DNA of 64,000 nt from contig CAVTHW010000023.1 of assembly GCA_963734625.1 (NCBI GenBank), forward strand, positions 24,789-88,788, in the 5' to 3' direction. Under the pieces are notes generated by a model that had not been told where the DNA came from, did no database searches, and saw only the letters and a program-made list of their open reading frames with translations. The DNA comes from CAVTHW01 sp963734625 (GTDB lineage Bacteria; Acidobacteriota; Terriglobia; Bryobacterales; Bryobacteraceae). This document shows, piece by piece, positions 45,385-54,351 of the stretch; the stretch's first letter is position 1, and each line of letters begins with the position of its first letter. The translations under genes and the position numbers were made by a program.

Positions 45385-47339
45385 ACATGTATTTTGGGGT
45401 TTCGATGCCTAGGATGGAGAGGGTGTGGTCGAGCTGGCGGCGGAAGTAGTCCGTGAGCCATAGCAAAAAGTTCCGCCGCTCCGGGTCGGGCTCTTGCAGC
45501 ACGGGGTACTCGTGATAGAAGTTGCTGAAGGACTGCGCTAACTGGAAGGCGTAGCGGGCGACGTGGGAGGGCTCGCCGGAAGCGATGGCGCGCTCGATGG
45601 CGCCGCCGGCCTTGGAGCTGGAAAGCACCAGTTGCCAGAGGTCCTCGGAGCGAAGCTGGCGGCCCATGGCGTCGCGGTCCAGAGCGCTCCCGAAATCGGG
45701 AAGGCTCTCGCCTCTTTCCTCCAGTTTGCGCAGGATGTTGCGCGCGCGCACGGCCGCGTACTGCACATAGGGCCCGGTCTCGCCTTCAAAGCTGAGGGCC
45801 TCTTGCAGGTCGAAGGCGATCACGGAATTGCGCGTGAACTTCAGCATGAAGTAACGCAGCGCGCCGACCGCGATTTGGGACGCCACCTGATGGCGCTCCT
45901 CGGCGGGGGCCTCGGGATGGCGCGAATCAACCTCTTCCCGCGCCTTCTCGATGAGTTTGTCGATCAGGTCATCGGCCTTCACACCCAGCCCCTTGCGGCC
46001 GGAGACTTCCACGTAGGCCCGCTTCCGGTCCTCTTCGGAAAGTTCGATGCCCAGATCGGCGCAAGTCCGCGGCGTGAGCGCGACCATCTCATAGGAGAAG
46101 TGGATTGAGCGATCGGCCTGCTCGGTGAAGCCCAGGGCGCGCAGGGCGGCCGCCACCACGTCCTGAAGATAGGACTGGCGCGAATCGATGACGTTGTAGA
46201 CCGCGGAGCCATGGCCGAAGGCCGGCGCCGGCGCCTCGGAGGGCTGGTCGGTGGTCACCCAAAGCTGATGGCCGCTGGGGTAGCGCAGCCAGGGACGGTA
46301 ATGGAAGTCCTTGCCCAGCAGACCGAATTTCCAAAGTTGATAGGCGATGTCCTTGCCGACGTAAGTGACGGTGCCGTTGGAGCGCACGATGATCTTGTCG
46401 GCGTCCTCGCCGGAGGCGTCCGAAAACGCCGCGCCCGGCATGACCCAGCAGCCCGCGTTCTTGCCTTCGGTCTCGAAGTAGATCGCCTGGCGCTCTTTCA
46501 GCAGCTCGAACGCCGTGGCCCAGAACTTCAGGTGCAGGATTTCGCTTTCGCGCGGGAGCACGTCGTACTCGACGCCGAGGCGCAGCATCGTCTTCAGGTG
46601 CGCCGCGACAATCGCGTCGGCGACCAGGTGGGCCAGTTCGGCCAGTTCGCCCTCGCCGGCTTCGATCGAGTGCAGAGCCTCCTGCCGCCACTTCAGCGCA
46701 TCCGGGGTTGCCCTGGTAATAAGCGGACGTGCGGGCGTAGAGGTCCCAGCAGACGTAATCGAACGGGCGCAGCGGGGCGTCGATGAGAGCGGCCACTTCC
46801 GCGAGAGTCTTCTTTTCGAGGAAATGGAAGCCCACGACCACGTCGGCCACCTGCACGCCGGTGTTGTCGATGTAATTCTGAACTTCCACGCGCCGGCCCG
46901 CGGCGCGGAGCATGCGCGCGAACGTGTCCCCCAGCACCGCGTTGCGCAGGTGGCCGATGTGGGCGGCCTTGTTGGGGTTGATGTTGGTGTGCTCGATGAT
47001 GATCTTGCCGGCGGCCGCGGGCTCGGAGGCGGCTGCGGAAGCGCCGAGCAGCGCGGCGCCGTACCAGGCGCGGTCGAAGCGCAGGTTGATGTAGCCGTTG
47101 CCCGCCACTTCGAGCTTGGCGACGCCCTCGATAGGCGGCATTTCGGCCAGAATCTGCGCGGCGATTTCCCGAGGCGATTTACGCAGTTGCCGGGCTAGCT
47201 GAAAGGCCGAGGCGACGGCCAGCTCGCCGAAGCGGGGTTCTTTCGGCGATTCCGGAACCACCTCGATATCGGCGCCGTAGCGCACGTTCAGATGGGCTGA
47301 GACACTCCGCGCGATGCGTTGTTCGAGTAAATGGAACAC
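45383..47339 (-). CDS. argS: arginyl-tRNA synthetase, one frameshift
   Basis: About 652 aa after correction. The N-terminal Add domain starts MFHLLEQRIARSVSAHLNVR; the class I HIGH motif appears as NKAAHIGHLRNAVLGDT; the tRNA-binding C-terminal domain ends in LDHTLSILGIETPKYM. The KMSK position reads within GRKGLGVKADDL, as accepted for this branch. The frame breaks near 46707 (in CCCCGG, after YYQGNP); dropping one base continues as DALKWRQEALHS through FWATAFELLKERQ. Being essential, argS is unlikely to be truly broken, which argues for a base-calling error. The stop abuts the inverted-repeat element. Confidence 0.93.
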
Positions 47340-47363
47340 AAGGATAGAAGTATAGCAGCGTCG

Positions 47364-49013
47364 CTAGCCGGCTTCGGCCCAGTTGCGCCGCTCGATGACG
47401 GTGCGCGGCTCGTAAGTCTTGCCGGCGGCTAGCCGCTTCTCCTCCCTGCGGGAGGTCCAGAGCAGAACGGGGCCGGCCAGCGCCGCGGCCAGCCGCGTCA
47501 GCAGGCCGAATTCCTTCTCAATATCGCGCCGCAGCGTTCGAATCTTGTTGCCCACGGCCTCGTTGGTTTCGCGGAAACGGCGCTCCATGGCCCACAGGCA
47601 AGCAGTGGAAGCGCTTTTCAGTTGCCGCGCTTCCCATTCGAAACGATCGCGGACGCGCCCGTCGGGATAGTCCTTGTAACGCAGCCAGCCGTTGAACGTC
47701 GTGCGCCAGATGCGATAGAGGCTTGGCCCGTTGCGCTCGAAGTCCCGGAGAAACGCCCAGTCCAGGAACTTCTTGGAATCGTCGCGCGAGATGGCGGCGT
47801 GCTCGAAGTTGAACTTGTACTGGCCGTGGATGTCGGCGAGGTCCACGTCGGTGAGCATGCGCCCTTCCCCCGACATCTCCTTAAAGAGCGGCGTCCCCGG
47901 CACGGGCGTGTACAGCATGAACTGGTGGAAATCGGTCTCGTGCTCGATGGCGTGCTCGATCTCCGGGCGGATGTTCTCGGGCGTGTGATGCTCCAGGCCC
48001 ACGATGGTTGAGCCGAGCAGTTTGATGCCGTGACCGCGAAGCTCCTGGCTCAGCTTCACGGTGTCGGTTCCCTTGAGCTTAGAGTAGGTGGCTTGCGGCG
48101 ATTCCAGGCCCATCCAGACCCAGGAGATCCCGAGTTGCACCAGTTCTTCCATGGTGTAGCGCTTGATGGCGTTGGCCGAAGAGAAGACGTAGAAAGCCCA
48201 GGCCTTGTTGGCCCGCCGCATGCAGTCCAGCAACTCGATGGCCCGCTCCCGCTGCAGGAGGAAGTTCTCGTCCATGATGAAGAACGAGCGCGCCTTGAGA
48301 GACGACTCCATTTCGCACATGACGTCGAACAGCTCGCGGCCGGTCTCGTAGAAATTGAGGCTCTTCCCCTTGCCTCCGAAGAAGGACGAGGTCGTGCAGA
48401 AGTTGCAGCCCATCGGGCAGCCCACCGACGGAATGATGGTGGCGGCCGTGGAATTGTTGAAGTCCGGAATGCGCACGCCCATCACCCGCAGGCCGAAACC
48501 CGAAACGATATGCGGGTGGCGGATGGGCGCGTTCTCATCCTCTCCCAAATAGCGGCGCATCCAGGAGATGCCGTCGCCGCACACGATGTGATCGGCGTCG
48601 ATCATCAGGTCCAGGCCGGGGATCGCGGCCACGTGGCCGCCGATGACGATGACGCTGCCGGGCGAGAGGCGCCGGACCATCCGGCACATCTCCCGCACCT
48701 TGCCCACGTTGGAAATGATGGAAGAAATGCCGACGACGTCGTAGTGCTGCGTGGTAAGCTCGCGCTCCAAGGCTTCGCGGGTGGGGAAGTCGAGCACCGT
48801 GGTGGGCGCGGAGATGTTCTCCTGGATCATCATGATCCCCCAGGAACGGTGGAACATGCGCAGGGAAAACGCACCCTGCGCCCGCGTCACCTGGTTGTGG
48901 TACAGCTCCATGGGGTTGATGGCGCGGCTGCCGTACTGATCGTCCTGCGCGTAGGGGCCGAAAACGGAGGTCAACAAAACGCGGGCGCGGGAGCCCTTCG
49001 GATGCATAAGCAT
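47364..49013 (-). CDS. B12-binding-domain radical SAM protein, orphan
   Basis: 549 aa. An N-terminal Rossmann-like B12-binding region (residues ~70-140, YDVVGISSIISNVGKVREM, VIVIGGHVAAIPGL) leads to a radical SAM domain with GCPMGCNFCTTSSFFGGKGK (CX3CX2C) near residue 200, then FFIMDENFLL, GISWVWMGLESP and MLYTPVPGTPLF, the usual order for this superfamily. The C-terminal ~150 residues (WRTTFNGWLRYKDYP onward) are basic and helical. No substrate gene is adjacent (argS on one side, VgrG divergent), so the reaction is open: methyl transfer, ring contraction or lipid modification are all possible. Confidence 0.88.
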   Translation of the reverse strand: MLMHPKGSRARVLLTSVFGPYAQDDQYGSRAINPMELYHNQVTRAQGAFSLRMFHRSWGIMMIQENISAPTTVLDFPTREALERELTTQHYDVVGISSIISNVGKVREMCRMVRRLSPGSVIVIGGHVAAIPGLDLMIDADHIVCGDGISWMRRYLGEDENAPIRHPHIVSGFGLRVMGVRIPDFNNSTAATIIPSVGCPMGCNFCTTSSFFGGKGKSLNFYETGRELFDVMCEMESSLKARSFFIMDENFLLQRERAIELLDCMRRANKAWAFYVFSSANAIKRYTMEELVQLGISWVWMGLESPQATYSKLKGTDTVKLSQELRGHGIKLLGSTIVGLEHHTPENIRPEIEHAIEHETDFHQFMLYTPVPGTPLFKEMSGEGRMLTDVDLADIHGQYKFNFEHAAISRDDSKKFLDWAFLRDFERNGPSLYRIWRTTFNGWLRYKDYPDGRVRDRFEWEARQLKSASTACLWAMERRFRETNEAVGNKIRTLRRDIEKEFGLLTRLAAALAGPVLLWTSRREEKRLAAGKTYEPRTVIERRNWAEAG

Positions 49014-49076
49014 GAAAAAGTCCAGAGAGGTATTAAGCCCAAGTTTACCAAACTGGGGCCGGCCTCAGCGATAGTG

Positions 49077-49228
49077 CCGCCGACGTGATTCAGCAGCAAA
49101 GACAGAGTGCCTACGTGAGGCCAGGCTTTTAGCCTGCCGCCGGCTTTTGAGCCGGCGTTTTTTCGGGCTGTCGCCATACGCCGGGCCAAAGCCCGGCGGC
49201 AGCCAGGAATGGCTGGCCCCACAAGCAC
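49077..49228 (-). repeat. dispersed intergenic repeat, copy C
   Basis: Full-length copy in the opposite orientation to A: begins GCCGACGTGATTCAGCAGC, contains CGCCGGCTTTTGAGCCGGCG then six Ts (49138-49163), CGCCGGGCCAAAGCCCGGCG, and ends TGGCCCCACAAGCAC. The rest of the 603-base gap 49014-49616 holds only a doubtful 46-codon frame and a ribosome site for VgrG. Confidence 0.82.
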
Positions 49229-49368
49229 GCCGGCGATTCCACTCTTGCGCCCCACCGCCCTTCTACGGTCACAACGAATTAAGCCCTTCCTCCTCTATTA
49301 CTTAACCCCGCAGCACGACTGGCCTGACCCAGTCCACATGCTATATCTACAGATGGAAGGGCAACCGT

Positions 49369-49509
49369 ATGCCAACGTCCCAACATGATGGCGCTATCGA
49401 AATCACCCGCGCCCGGGACCGCAACTACCTGCAGCTCTGCGGCAAGAATTACCGAACGAAGCCATTTCCGACTCCCAACCAGAACCAAATGAAACCACTT
49501 GGCCCATGA
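49369..49509 (+). CDS. doubtful 46-aa ORF upstream of vgrG
   Basis: ATG 49369 to TGA 49507 encodes 46 residues beginning MPTSQHDGAIEITRARDRNY and ending in a Pro/Gln/Asn-rich tail; GGAAGGG lies about 7 bases upstream. No family recognised and no hydrophobic segment. It is close to the minimum that could occur by chance. Confidence 0.2.
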   Translation: MPTSQHDGAIEITRARDRNYLQLCGKNYRTKPFPTPNQNQMKPLGP

Positions 49510-49616
49510 AAAACGAACCCATTTTCTTTGCGCCTCTGCGTGAAGTCACTGCTGGCCCAATCCGGGCTTCAGTTTCCCAGCCGGATTGGATACACTAGAC
49601 CCGCAGGAGGAAGCGC

Positions 49617-51719
49617 ATGCCCCAAGGGTTCGAGCAAGCTAACCGGCTGATAGCGGTGGATACGCCGCTGGGCGCCGACCGACTTACGTTGCGCTCCTTT
49701 ACGGGAACTGAGGCCATCTCGCAGCTATTTCGATTCCAATTGGAGATGACCAGCGACGACCCCGAGATCAATTTTGACCAGATCGTCGGACAGCAGGTCA
49801 CCGTGAGGGTCACGCTTGCCGACGGCTCGAGCAAGCGGTACTTCAACGGACACGTGAGCCGGTTCACTCAGCTTCCGGGCGAGGAGCGTCTGGCCCACTA
49901 TCAGGCGGTGGTCGTGCCTTGGCTGTGGTTCCTCACGCGCACCGCGGACTGCCGCATCTTCCAGGAGAAGACGGTTCCGGAGATTATCAAGCAGGTTTTT
50001 GGGGACTTCGGCTTCCACGACTTCGAAGACCAAACCCAGGGACCTCACGACACCTGGGACTACTGCGTGCAGTATCGGGAGACGGCTTGCGACTTCGTCA
50101 TGCGCCTCATGGAGCAGGAAGGCATCTTCTTCTTCTTCCGGCATGAAGAGAGCAAACACGTGCTGGTGATGGGGGACGTCCCCTCGGCGCACAAGCCCTG
50201 TCCGAATCAGCCCTCGGTTAGCTCCGAGCGCGTCACCGGCCCGGGCTACGACCGCGAGAATGACGTCATCCTGCGCTGGGAATACCGGCAGAAACTTCGC
50301 ACCGGCAAGTACGCCTCAACCGATTACAACTTCGAAACGCCCGGCACCAGCCTTCTGGCCAAGCTGGACAGCAGCATCAACCAAGGCGGCAATCAGCGGT
50401 ACGAGGTGTTCGACTATCCCGGCGAATACGAAAAGCGGGACCAGGGCGAGACTCAGGTAAGGCTGCGCATCGAAGAACAGGAACTGTCGCACATCGTGGT
50501 CCACGGCGAAGGCAACTGCCGGGACTTCTCCGCCGGTCTGCGATTCGATCTCACCGATCACGAGCGGCAGGATCAGAACGGCCCGTATGTGCTGACCTCG
50601 GTAACGCACAAGGCCCACTCCGGCACCTTCTATACCGGCCAACTCGAGGAAGGGGCGGTCTACGCCAACAACTTCACCTGCATTCCGTATGCGGTTCCGT
50701 TTCGTCCCCCGCGTACCACGGCAAAGCACCTGGTGCAGGGGCCTCAGACCGCGGTCATCGTCGGCCCGGGTGGCGAGGAAATTTACACCGATAAGTACGG
50801 CCGCGTGAAGGTGCAATTCCACTGGGATCGCCGCGGAAACGCCGACGAGAAGAGCTCCTGCTGGATGCGCGTCTCGCAACCCTGGGCGGGAAAGAACTGG
50901 GGAGGGATGTGGATCCCGCGCATAGGGCAGGAAGTGGTCGTCAGCTTTCTCGAGGGCGATCCCGACCGCCCTATCATCACCGGTCGCGTGTACAACGCGG
51001 AGGAAATGCCGCCCTACAAATTGCCGGATAACCAGACCATGAGCACGATGAAGTCGCGAAGCTCGAAGGGCGGCGGCGGATTCAACGAGTTGCGGTTCGA
51101 AGACAAGAAGGACAAAGAGCAGGTCTTCATCCACGCCGAGAGGAATATGGACGTCCGGGTGAAGAAGGATCGCTTCGAGACAGTTATCGCGGACACCCAC
51201 CTTACAGTGGGCGGCGATCAGTTGGAAGAGATCTCCGGCGACCGGCACCTGCACGTCAAGGGCGACCAGAACCAGAAGGTGGATGGCACCGTTTCGATGA
51301 ACGCCGGGATGGACATGCAGGAGAAAGCCGGCATGAACTACGCTCTGGCGGCCGGAATGGACATGCACCTGAAGGCGGGCATGAATGTGGTCATCGAAGC
51401 TCCAATGACGCTTACGCTTAAATGTGGGTCAAATTTCGTTAGCCTTAATCCAGCCGGCGTCTTCATTACGGGAACGATGGTAATGATCAATAGCGGCGGC
51501 TCGCCCGGAACCGGGGCAGGCTCTTCTCCCCAGGCTCCGAAGGCGCCTACCGAGGCGGATAACGCTGAGCCTGGCGGTAAGTCAGCGCCTCCGCCGAAGC
51601 CGCCTGGCGTTAAGCCGGTGCCACCTCCGGAGCCGGCGAGCTATAGTCCCGCCGCGGCGGTCCTGAAACAGGCCGCGCAGAGCGGCGTTCCGTTTTGTGA
51701 GATCTGCAGTCGAACCTGA
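49617..51719 (+). CDS. vgrG: type VI secretion tip protein VgrG
   Basis: 700 aa, with AGGAGG 7 bases before the ATG. N-terminal gp27-like domain (LRSFTGTEAISQLFRFQLEM, EQEGIFFFFRHEE, YRETACDFVMRLM), a gp5 OB-fold with YGRVKVQFHWDRRG and VSQPWAGKNWGGMWIPRIGQ, then a beta-helix spike (AERNMDVRVKKDRF, VGGDQLEEISGDRHLHVKG) and a tail that is Pro-rich then ends QSGVPFCEICSRT. Gp5-type spikes carry tip-bound effectors through PAAR and adaptor proteins, both encoded next. No other T6SS structural gene is within 14 kb, so it would depend on machinery elsewhere. Confidence 0.94.
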   Translation: MPQGFEQANRLIAVDTPLGADRLTLRSFTGTEAISQLFRFQLEMTSDDPEINFDQIVGQQVTVRVTLADGSSKRYFNGHVSRFTQLPGEERLAHYQAVVVPWLWFLTRTADCRIFQEKTVPEIIKQVFGDFGFHDFEDQTQGPHDTWDYCVQYRETACDFVMRLMEQEGIFFFFRHEESKHVLVMGDVPSAHKPCPNQPSVSSERVTGPGYDRENDVILRWEYRQKLRTGKYASTDYNFETPGTSLLAKLDSSINQGGNQRYEVFDYPGEYEKRDQGETQVRLRIEEQELSHIVVHGEGNCRDFSAGLRFDLTDHERQDQNGPYVLTSVTHKAHSGTFYTGQLEEGAVYANNFTCIPYAVPFRPPRTTAKHLVQGPQTAVIVGPGGEEIYTDKYGRVKVQFHWDRRGNADEKSSCWMRVSQPWAGKNWGGMWIPRIGQEVVVSFLEGDPDRPIITGRVYNAEEMPPYKLPDNQTMSTMKSRSSKGGGGFNELRFEDKKDKEQVFIHAERNMDVRVKKDRFETVIADTHLTVGGDQLEEISGDRHLHVKGDQNQKVDGTVSMNAGMDMQEKAGMNYALAAGMDMHLKAGMNVVIEAPMTLTLKCGSNFVSLNPAGVFITGTMVMINSGGSPGTGAGSSPQAPKAPTEADNAEPGGKSAPPPKPPGVKPVPPPEPASYSPAAAVLKQAAQSGVPFCEICSRT

Positions 51720-51728
51720 GAGGCCGCA

Positions 51729-52262
51729 ATGAAAGGTCTGGATGGAGTCAGGTCGTGCTTGTATTCCGAAGATGGAGTCAGTCTGTACGCTGTGCTGGAT
51801 GGCGCCTCCGTGCCTGGCTTGCTAAGCAATCTGGCGCGGGAAGCGCCCGAGCACGACTGCCTGTATCGGGGCGATCTGGAGCCGGACCTGGCCGAAACCG
51901 CGCCGTATCTGGTGCGCCTGACGCCGGGATCGGGATTCACGGAGTGGGTTCTGGAGAACGGCTGGGGAAATCATTGGGGCGTTTTCGCGGTGAGCCACGC
52001 CAGTCTCTCCGCCCTGCGCCGCCATTTTAGAACTTACCTGATCGTACACAGCAGTGAGGCCAAGCCGTTGTACTTCCGCTACTACGACCCGCGCGTGCTG
52101 CGGGCCTACCTCCCGACTTGCAACGAGGAGGAGTTGCGAACAGTATTCGGGCCGGTGACACGCTTTGTGACCGAGGGTGAGCAGCCCGACACGCTGCTGG
52201 AGTTCCTGTTCGAAGGTGGTTCGCTGGTTACGCGACCGAAAGATCTGAAACTGGAGGGGTGA
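51729..52262 (+). CDS. DUF4123 T6SS adaptor/chaperone
   Basis: 177 aa. DUF4123 pattern: SLYAVLDGASVPGLLSNLAR near the N-terminus, then YLVRLTPGSGFTEWVLENGW, WGVFAVSHASLSALRRHFRT and a YFRYYDPRVLRAYLPTCNEE block. DUF4123 proteins load effectors onto VgrG. It starts 9 bases after vgrG and ends 1 base before the PAAR gene, in one transcription unit. Normally an effector gene follows or precedes; none is evident here. Confidence 0.88.
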   Translation: MKGLDGVRSCLYSEDGVSLYAVLDGASVPGLLSNLAREAPEHDCLYRGDLEPDLAETAPYLVRLTPGSGFTEWVLENGWGNHWGVFAVSHASLSALRRHFRTYLIVHSSEAKPLYFRYYDPRVLRAYLPTCNEEELRTVFGPVTRFVTEGEQPDTLLEFLFEGGSLVTRPKDLKLEG

Positions 52263-52263
52263 G

Positions 52264-52551
52264 ATGCCGCCTGCCGCTCGATTATCCGATATGCACACCT
52301 GCCCGCTGGTGACCGGCGTGGTGCCACACGTCGGCGGGCCCATTCTTCCGCCTTGCTGTCCGACCGTGTTTATCGCTTTATTGCCTGCGGCGCGCGTAGG
52401 CGACATGGCGACGTGCGTCGGGCCACCCGACGTCATCGCCCTGGGTTCGTTCACGGTGATGATCGGTGGAATGCCCGCGGCGCGAATGGGCGACATGACC
52501 GCCCACGGCGGCGTGATCGTGATGGGCTGCCCGACAGTGATGATTGGCTGA
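52264..52551 (+). CDS. PAAR spike-tip protein
   Basis: 95 aa with three PAAR-type repeats: PAARLSDMHTCPLV, PAARVGDMATC, PAARMGDMTAHGG, including His and Cys residues placed to bind zinc at the cone tip. It caps the VgrG spike. It has no fused toxin domain. It starts 1 base after the DUF4123 gene and is followed 59 bases later by ilvD, so the module closes here. Confidence 0.92.
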   Translation: MPPAARLSDMHTCPLVTGVVPHVGGPILPPCCPTVFIALLPAARVGDMATCVGPPDVIALGSFTVMIGGMPAARMGDMTAHGGVIVMGCPTVMIG

Positions 52552-52610
52552 CGTCCTCTTCAGTTGATCTGAACCGCGCCGAAGCGCCGAACGTTTGCGA
52601 GAATGGGGTC

Positions 52611-54338
52611 ATGAACCCTGGCATCGAGGATATCCGCAGGCGCGGCAGCCGCATTTTGAAAGACGGCGCGAAGATGTTACCGGCCGCCTCGCTCATGAAG
52701 GCGGAAGGCCTGATCCGCTCTTTCGACGATTTGTCCCGGCCGATCGTCACCATCGTCAACTCCTACACCACGCAGATTCCGGGGCACGCGCACCTGGACA
52801 AGCTGGGCGCGGTGCTGGAGGCGGAGTTAAAGTCGCTGGGGTTCAGCGTCTGGTATACGAACGTCGGGGCGGCCATCTGCGACGGCATCGCCATGGGCCA
52901 CTTCGGAATGAAGTATTCGCTGCCCTCGCGCGAGCTTATCACCGATCAGATCGAATCGATTATCGGAGCCCACCCGTGCGACGGATGGATCGGCATCGGC
53001 AATTGCGACAAGATCGTGCCGGGGATGCTGAACGCCATGGTGCGGATCAACATCCCGGCAGTCTATGTGAGCGGCGGGCCCATGCTGGCCGGGCCGGGTG
53101 GCACGGACCTGATTTCGGTCTTCGAAGGAGTGGGCAAGCACAGCGTCGGAAAGCTCTCCTCCGAGGAACTGCGCGAACTGGCCGAGCAGGCCTGTCCGGG
53201 ATGCGGAAGCTGTTCCGGCATGTTCACCGCGAATTCCATGAACTGTCTGGCCGAGGCGATCGGTCTGGCGCTGCCCGGCAACGGGACCATCACAGCCGAG
53301 CAGTGGGTGGACGGGAGTCACGGCCGAACCGAACTGAATCCCGCCCGGCTGGCGCTGGTGCGGAAAGCCGGCCAGGCGTTGAAGCGCTGCATGGAGGAGC
53401 GCGTCCTGCCGCTGGACATCGTGACCCGGCAGGCCCTCGATAACGGCTTCGTCCTCGACATGGCCATGGGCGGCTCCACCAACACGGTGTTGCACGGGCT
53501 GTCGCTGGCGCACTCCGCCGGCATCGGCTATAGCCTCGACCGGCTGAACGAGATTTCGAGCACCACCCCCAATATCTGCAAGATCGCTCCCAGCCGGCCC
53601 GAAGTGCACGTGGAAGACGTGCATCGGGTGGGCGGCGTCGGCACTATCCTGAAAGAGATCGCCGCGCATTCCAGCAGCGTCCTTGATCTGAACACGAAGA
53701 CGGTGGTTGGCACTCTGGAGGAGTACGTTTCCGACTCGCGCGACCCTGACGGCGACATCATCCGGACCGTGGACCGCGCGTTTTCACCGACCGGCGGGCT
53801 GGCGGTTCTGTTCGGCAATTTGGCTCCGAAAGGCGCGGTGGTCAAGATCGCCGGAGTGGAAGCTTCGATGATGGAGTACGAAGGCCCGGCGCGGGTGTAC
53901 GAGTCGCAGGAGGAGGCGCTGGCCGGCATACTGGGCGGTGAAGTGCAGAACGGGGATGTCGTCGTGATCCGCTACGAAGGTCCGCGCGGGGGGCCGGGCA
54001 TGCAGGAGATGCTTTCGCCGACTGCCGCGATAGTGGGCGCGGGCATTCGCGCCGCGCTGATTACCGACGGCCGGTTCTCGGGCGGGACGCGCGGCCTGTG
54101 CATCGGCCATGTCGCGCCGGAGGCCGCGGCGGGCGGGTCCATCGCCGCGGTGCGCAATGGCGACAGGATCTACATCAACGCGACGGACCGCAAGCTGGAG
54201 CTGAAAGTCGACGCCGCCGAGATCCGCCGGCGAATGGAAGCGCTGCCGCCCTTCGAGCCCAAGGTCAAGCACGGCTGGTTGGCGCGTTACCTCAGTCACG
54301 TCACCAGCGCGGATACTGGCGCCGTGTTCGAAATCTGA
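52611..54338 (+). CDS. ilvD: dihydroxy-acid dehydratase
   Basis: 575 aa from ATG 52611 (the frame opens earlier, inside the PAAR gene, but MNPGIEDIRRRGSRILKDG is the family start). Fe-S ligands: GIGNCDKIVPG and ACPGCGSCSGMFTANSM, with GGSTNTVLHGLSLAH and a C-terminal GRFSGGTRGLCIGHVAPEA. It dehydrates dihydroxy acids in valine/isoleucine synthesis. No other ilv gene is near; the T6SS genes upstream and the converging gene downstream are unrelated. Confidence 0.95.
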   Translation: MNPGIEDIRRRGSRILKDGAKMLPAASLMKAEGLIRSFDDLSRPIVTIVNSYTTQIPGHAHLDKLGAVLEAELKSLGFSVWYTNVGAAICDGIAMGHFGMKYSLPSRELITDQIESIIGAHPCDGWIGIGNCDKIVPGMLNAMVRINIPAVYVSGGPMLAGPGGTDLISVFEGVGKHSVGKLSSEELRELAEQACPGCGSCSGMFTANSMNCLAEAIGLALPGNGTITAEQWVDGSHGRTELNPARLALVRKAGQALKRCMEERVLPLDIVTRQALDNGFVLDMAMGGSTNTVLHGLSLAHSAGIGYSLDRLNEISSTTPNICKIAPSRPEVHVEDVHRVGGVGTILKEIAAHSSSVLDLNTKTVVGTLEEYVSDSRDPDGDIIRTVDRAFSPTGGLAVLFGNLAPKGAVVKIAGVEASMMEYEGPARVYESQEEALAGILGGEVQNGDVVVIRYEGPRGGPGMQEMLSPTAAIVGAGIRAALITDGRFSGGTRGLCIGHVAPEAAAGGSIAAVRNGDRIYINATDRKLELKVDAAEIRRRMEALPPFEPKVKHGWLARYLSHVTSADTGAVFEI

Positions 54339-54351
54339 GGGGGCGGAGCGC

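Noticed and set aside
48030..49088. + strand open frame opposite the radical SAM gene
   Set aside because: His/Asp/Val-rich complement of a clear CX3CX2C radical SAM protein.
52353..52610. N-terminal extension of the ilvD frame into the PAAR gene
   Set aside because: The extension is PAAR sequence in the wrong frame; the family start MNPGIED is at 52611.
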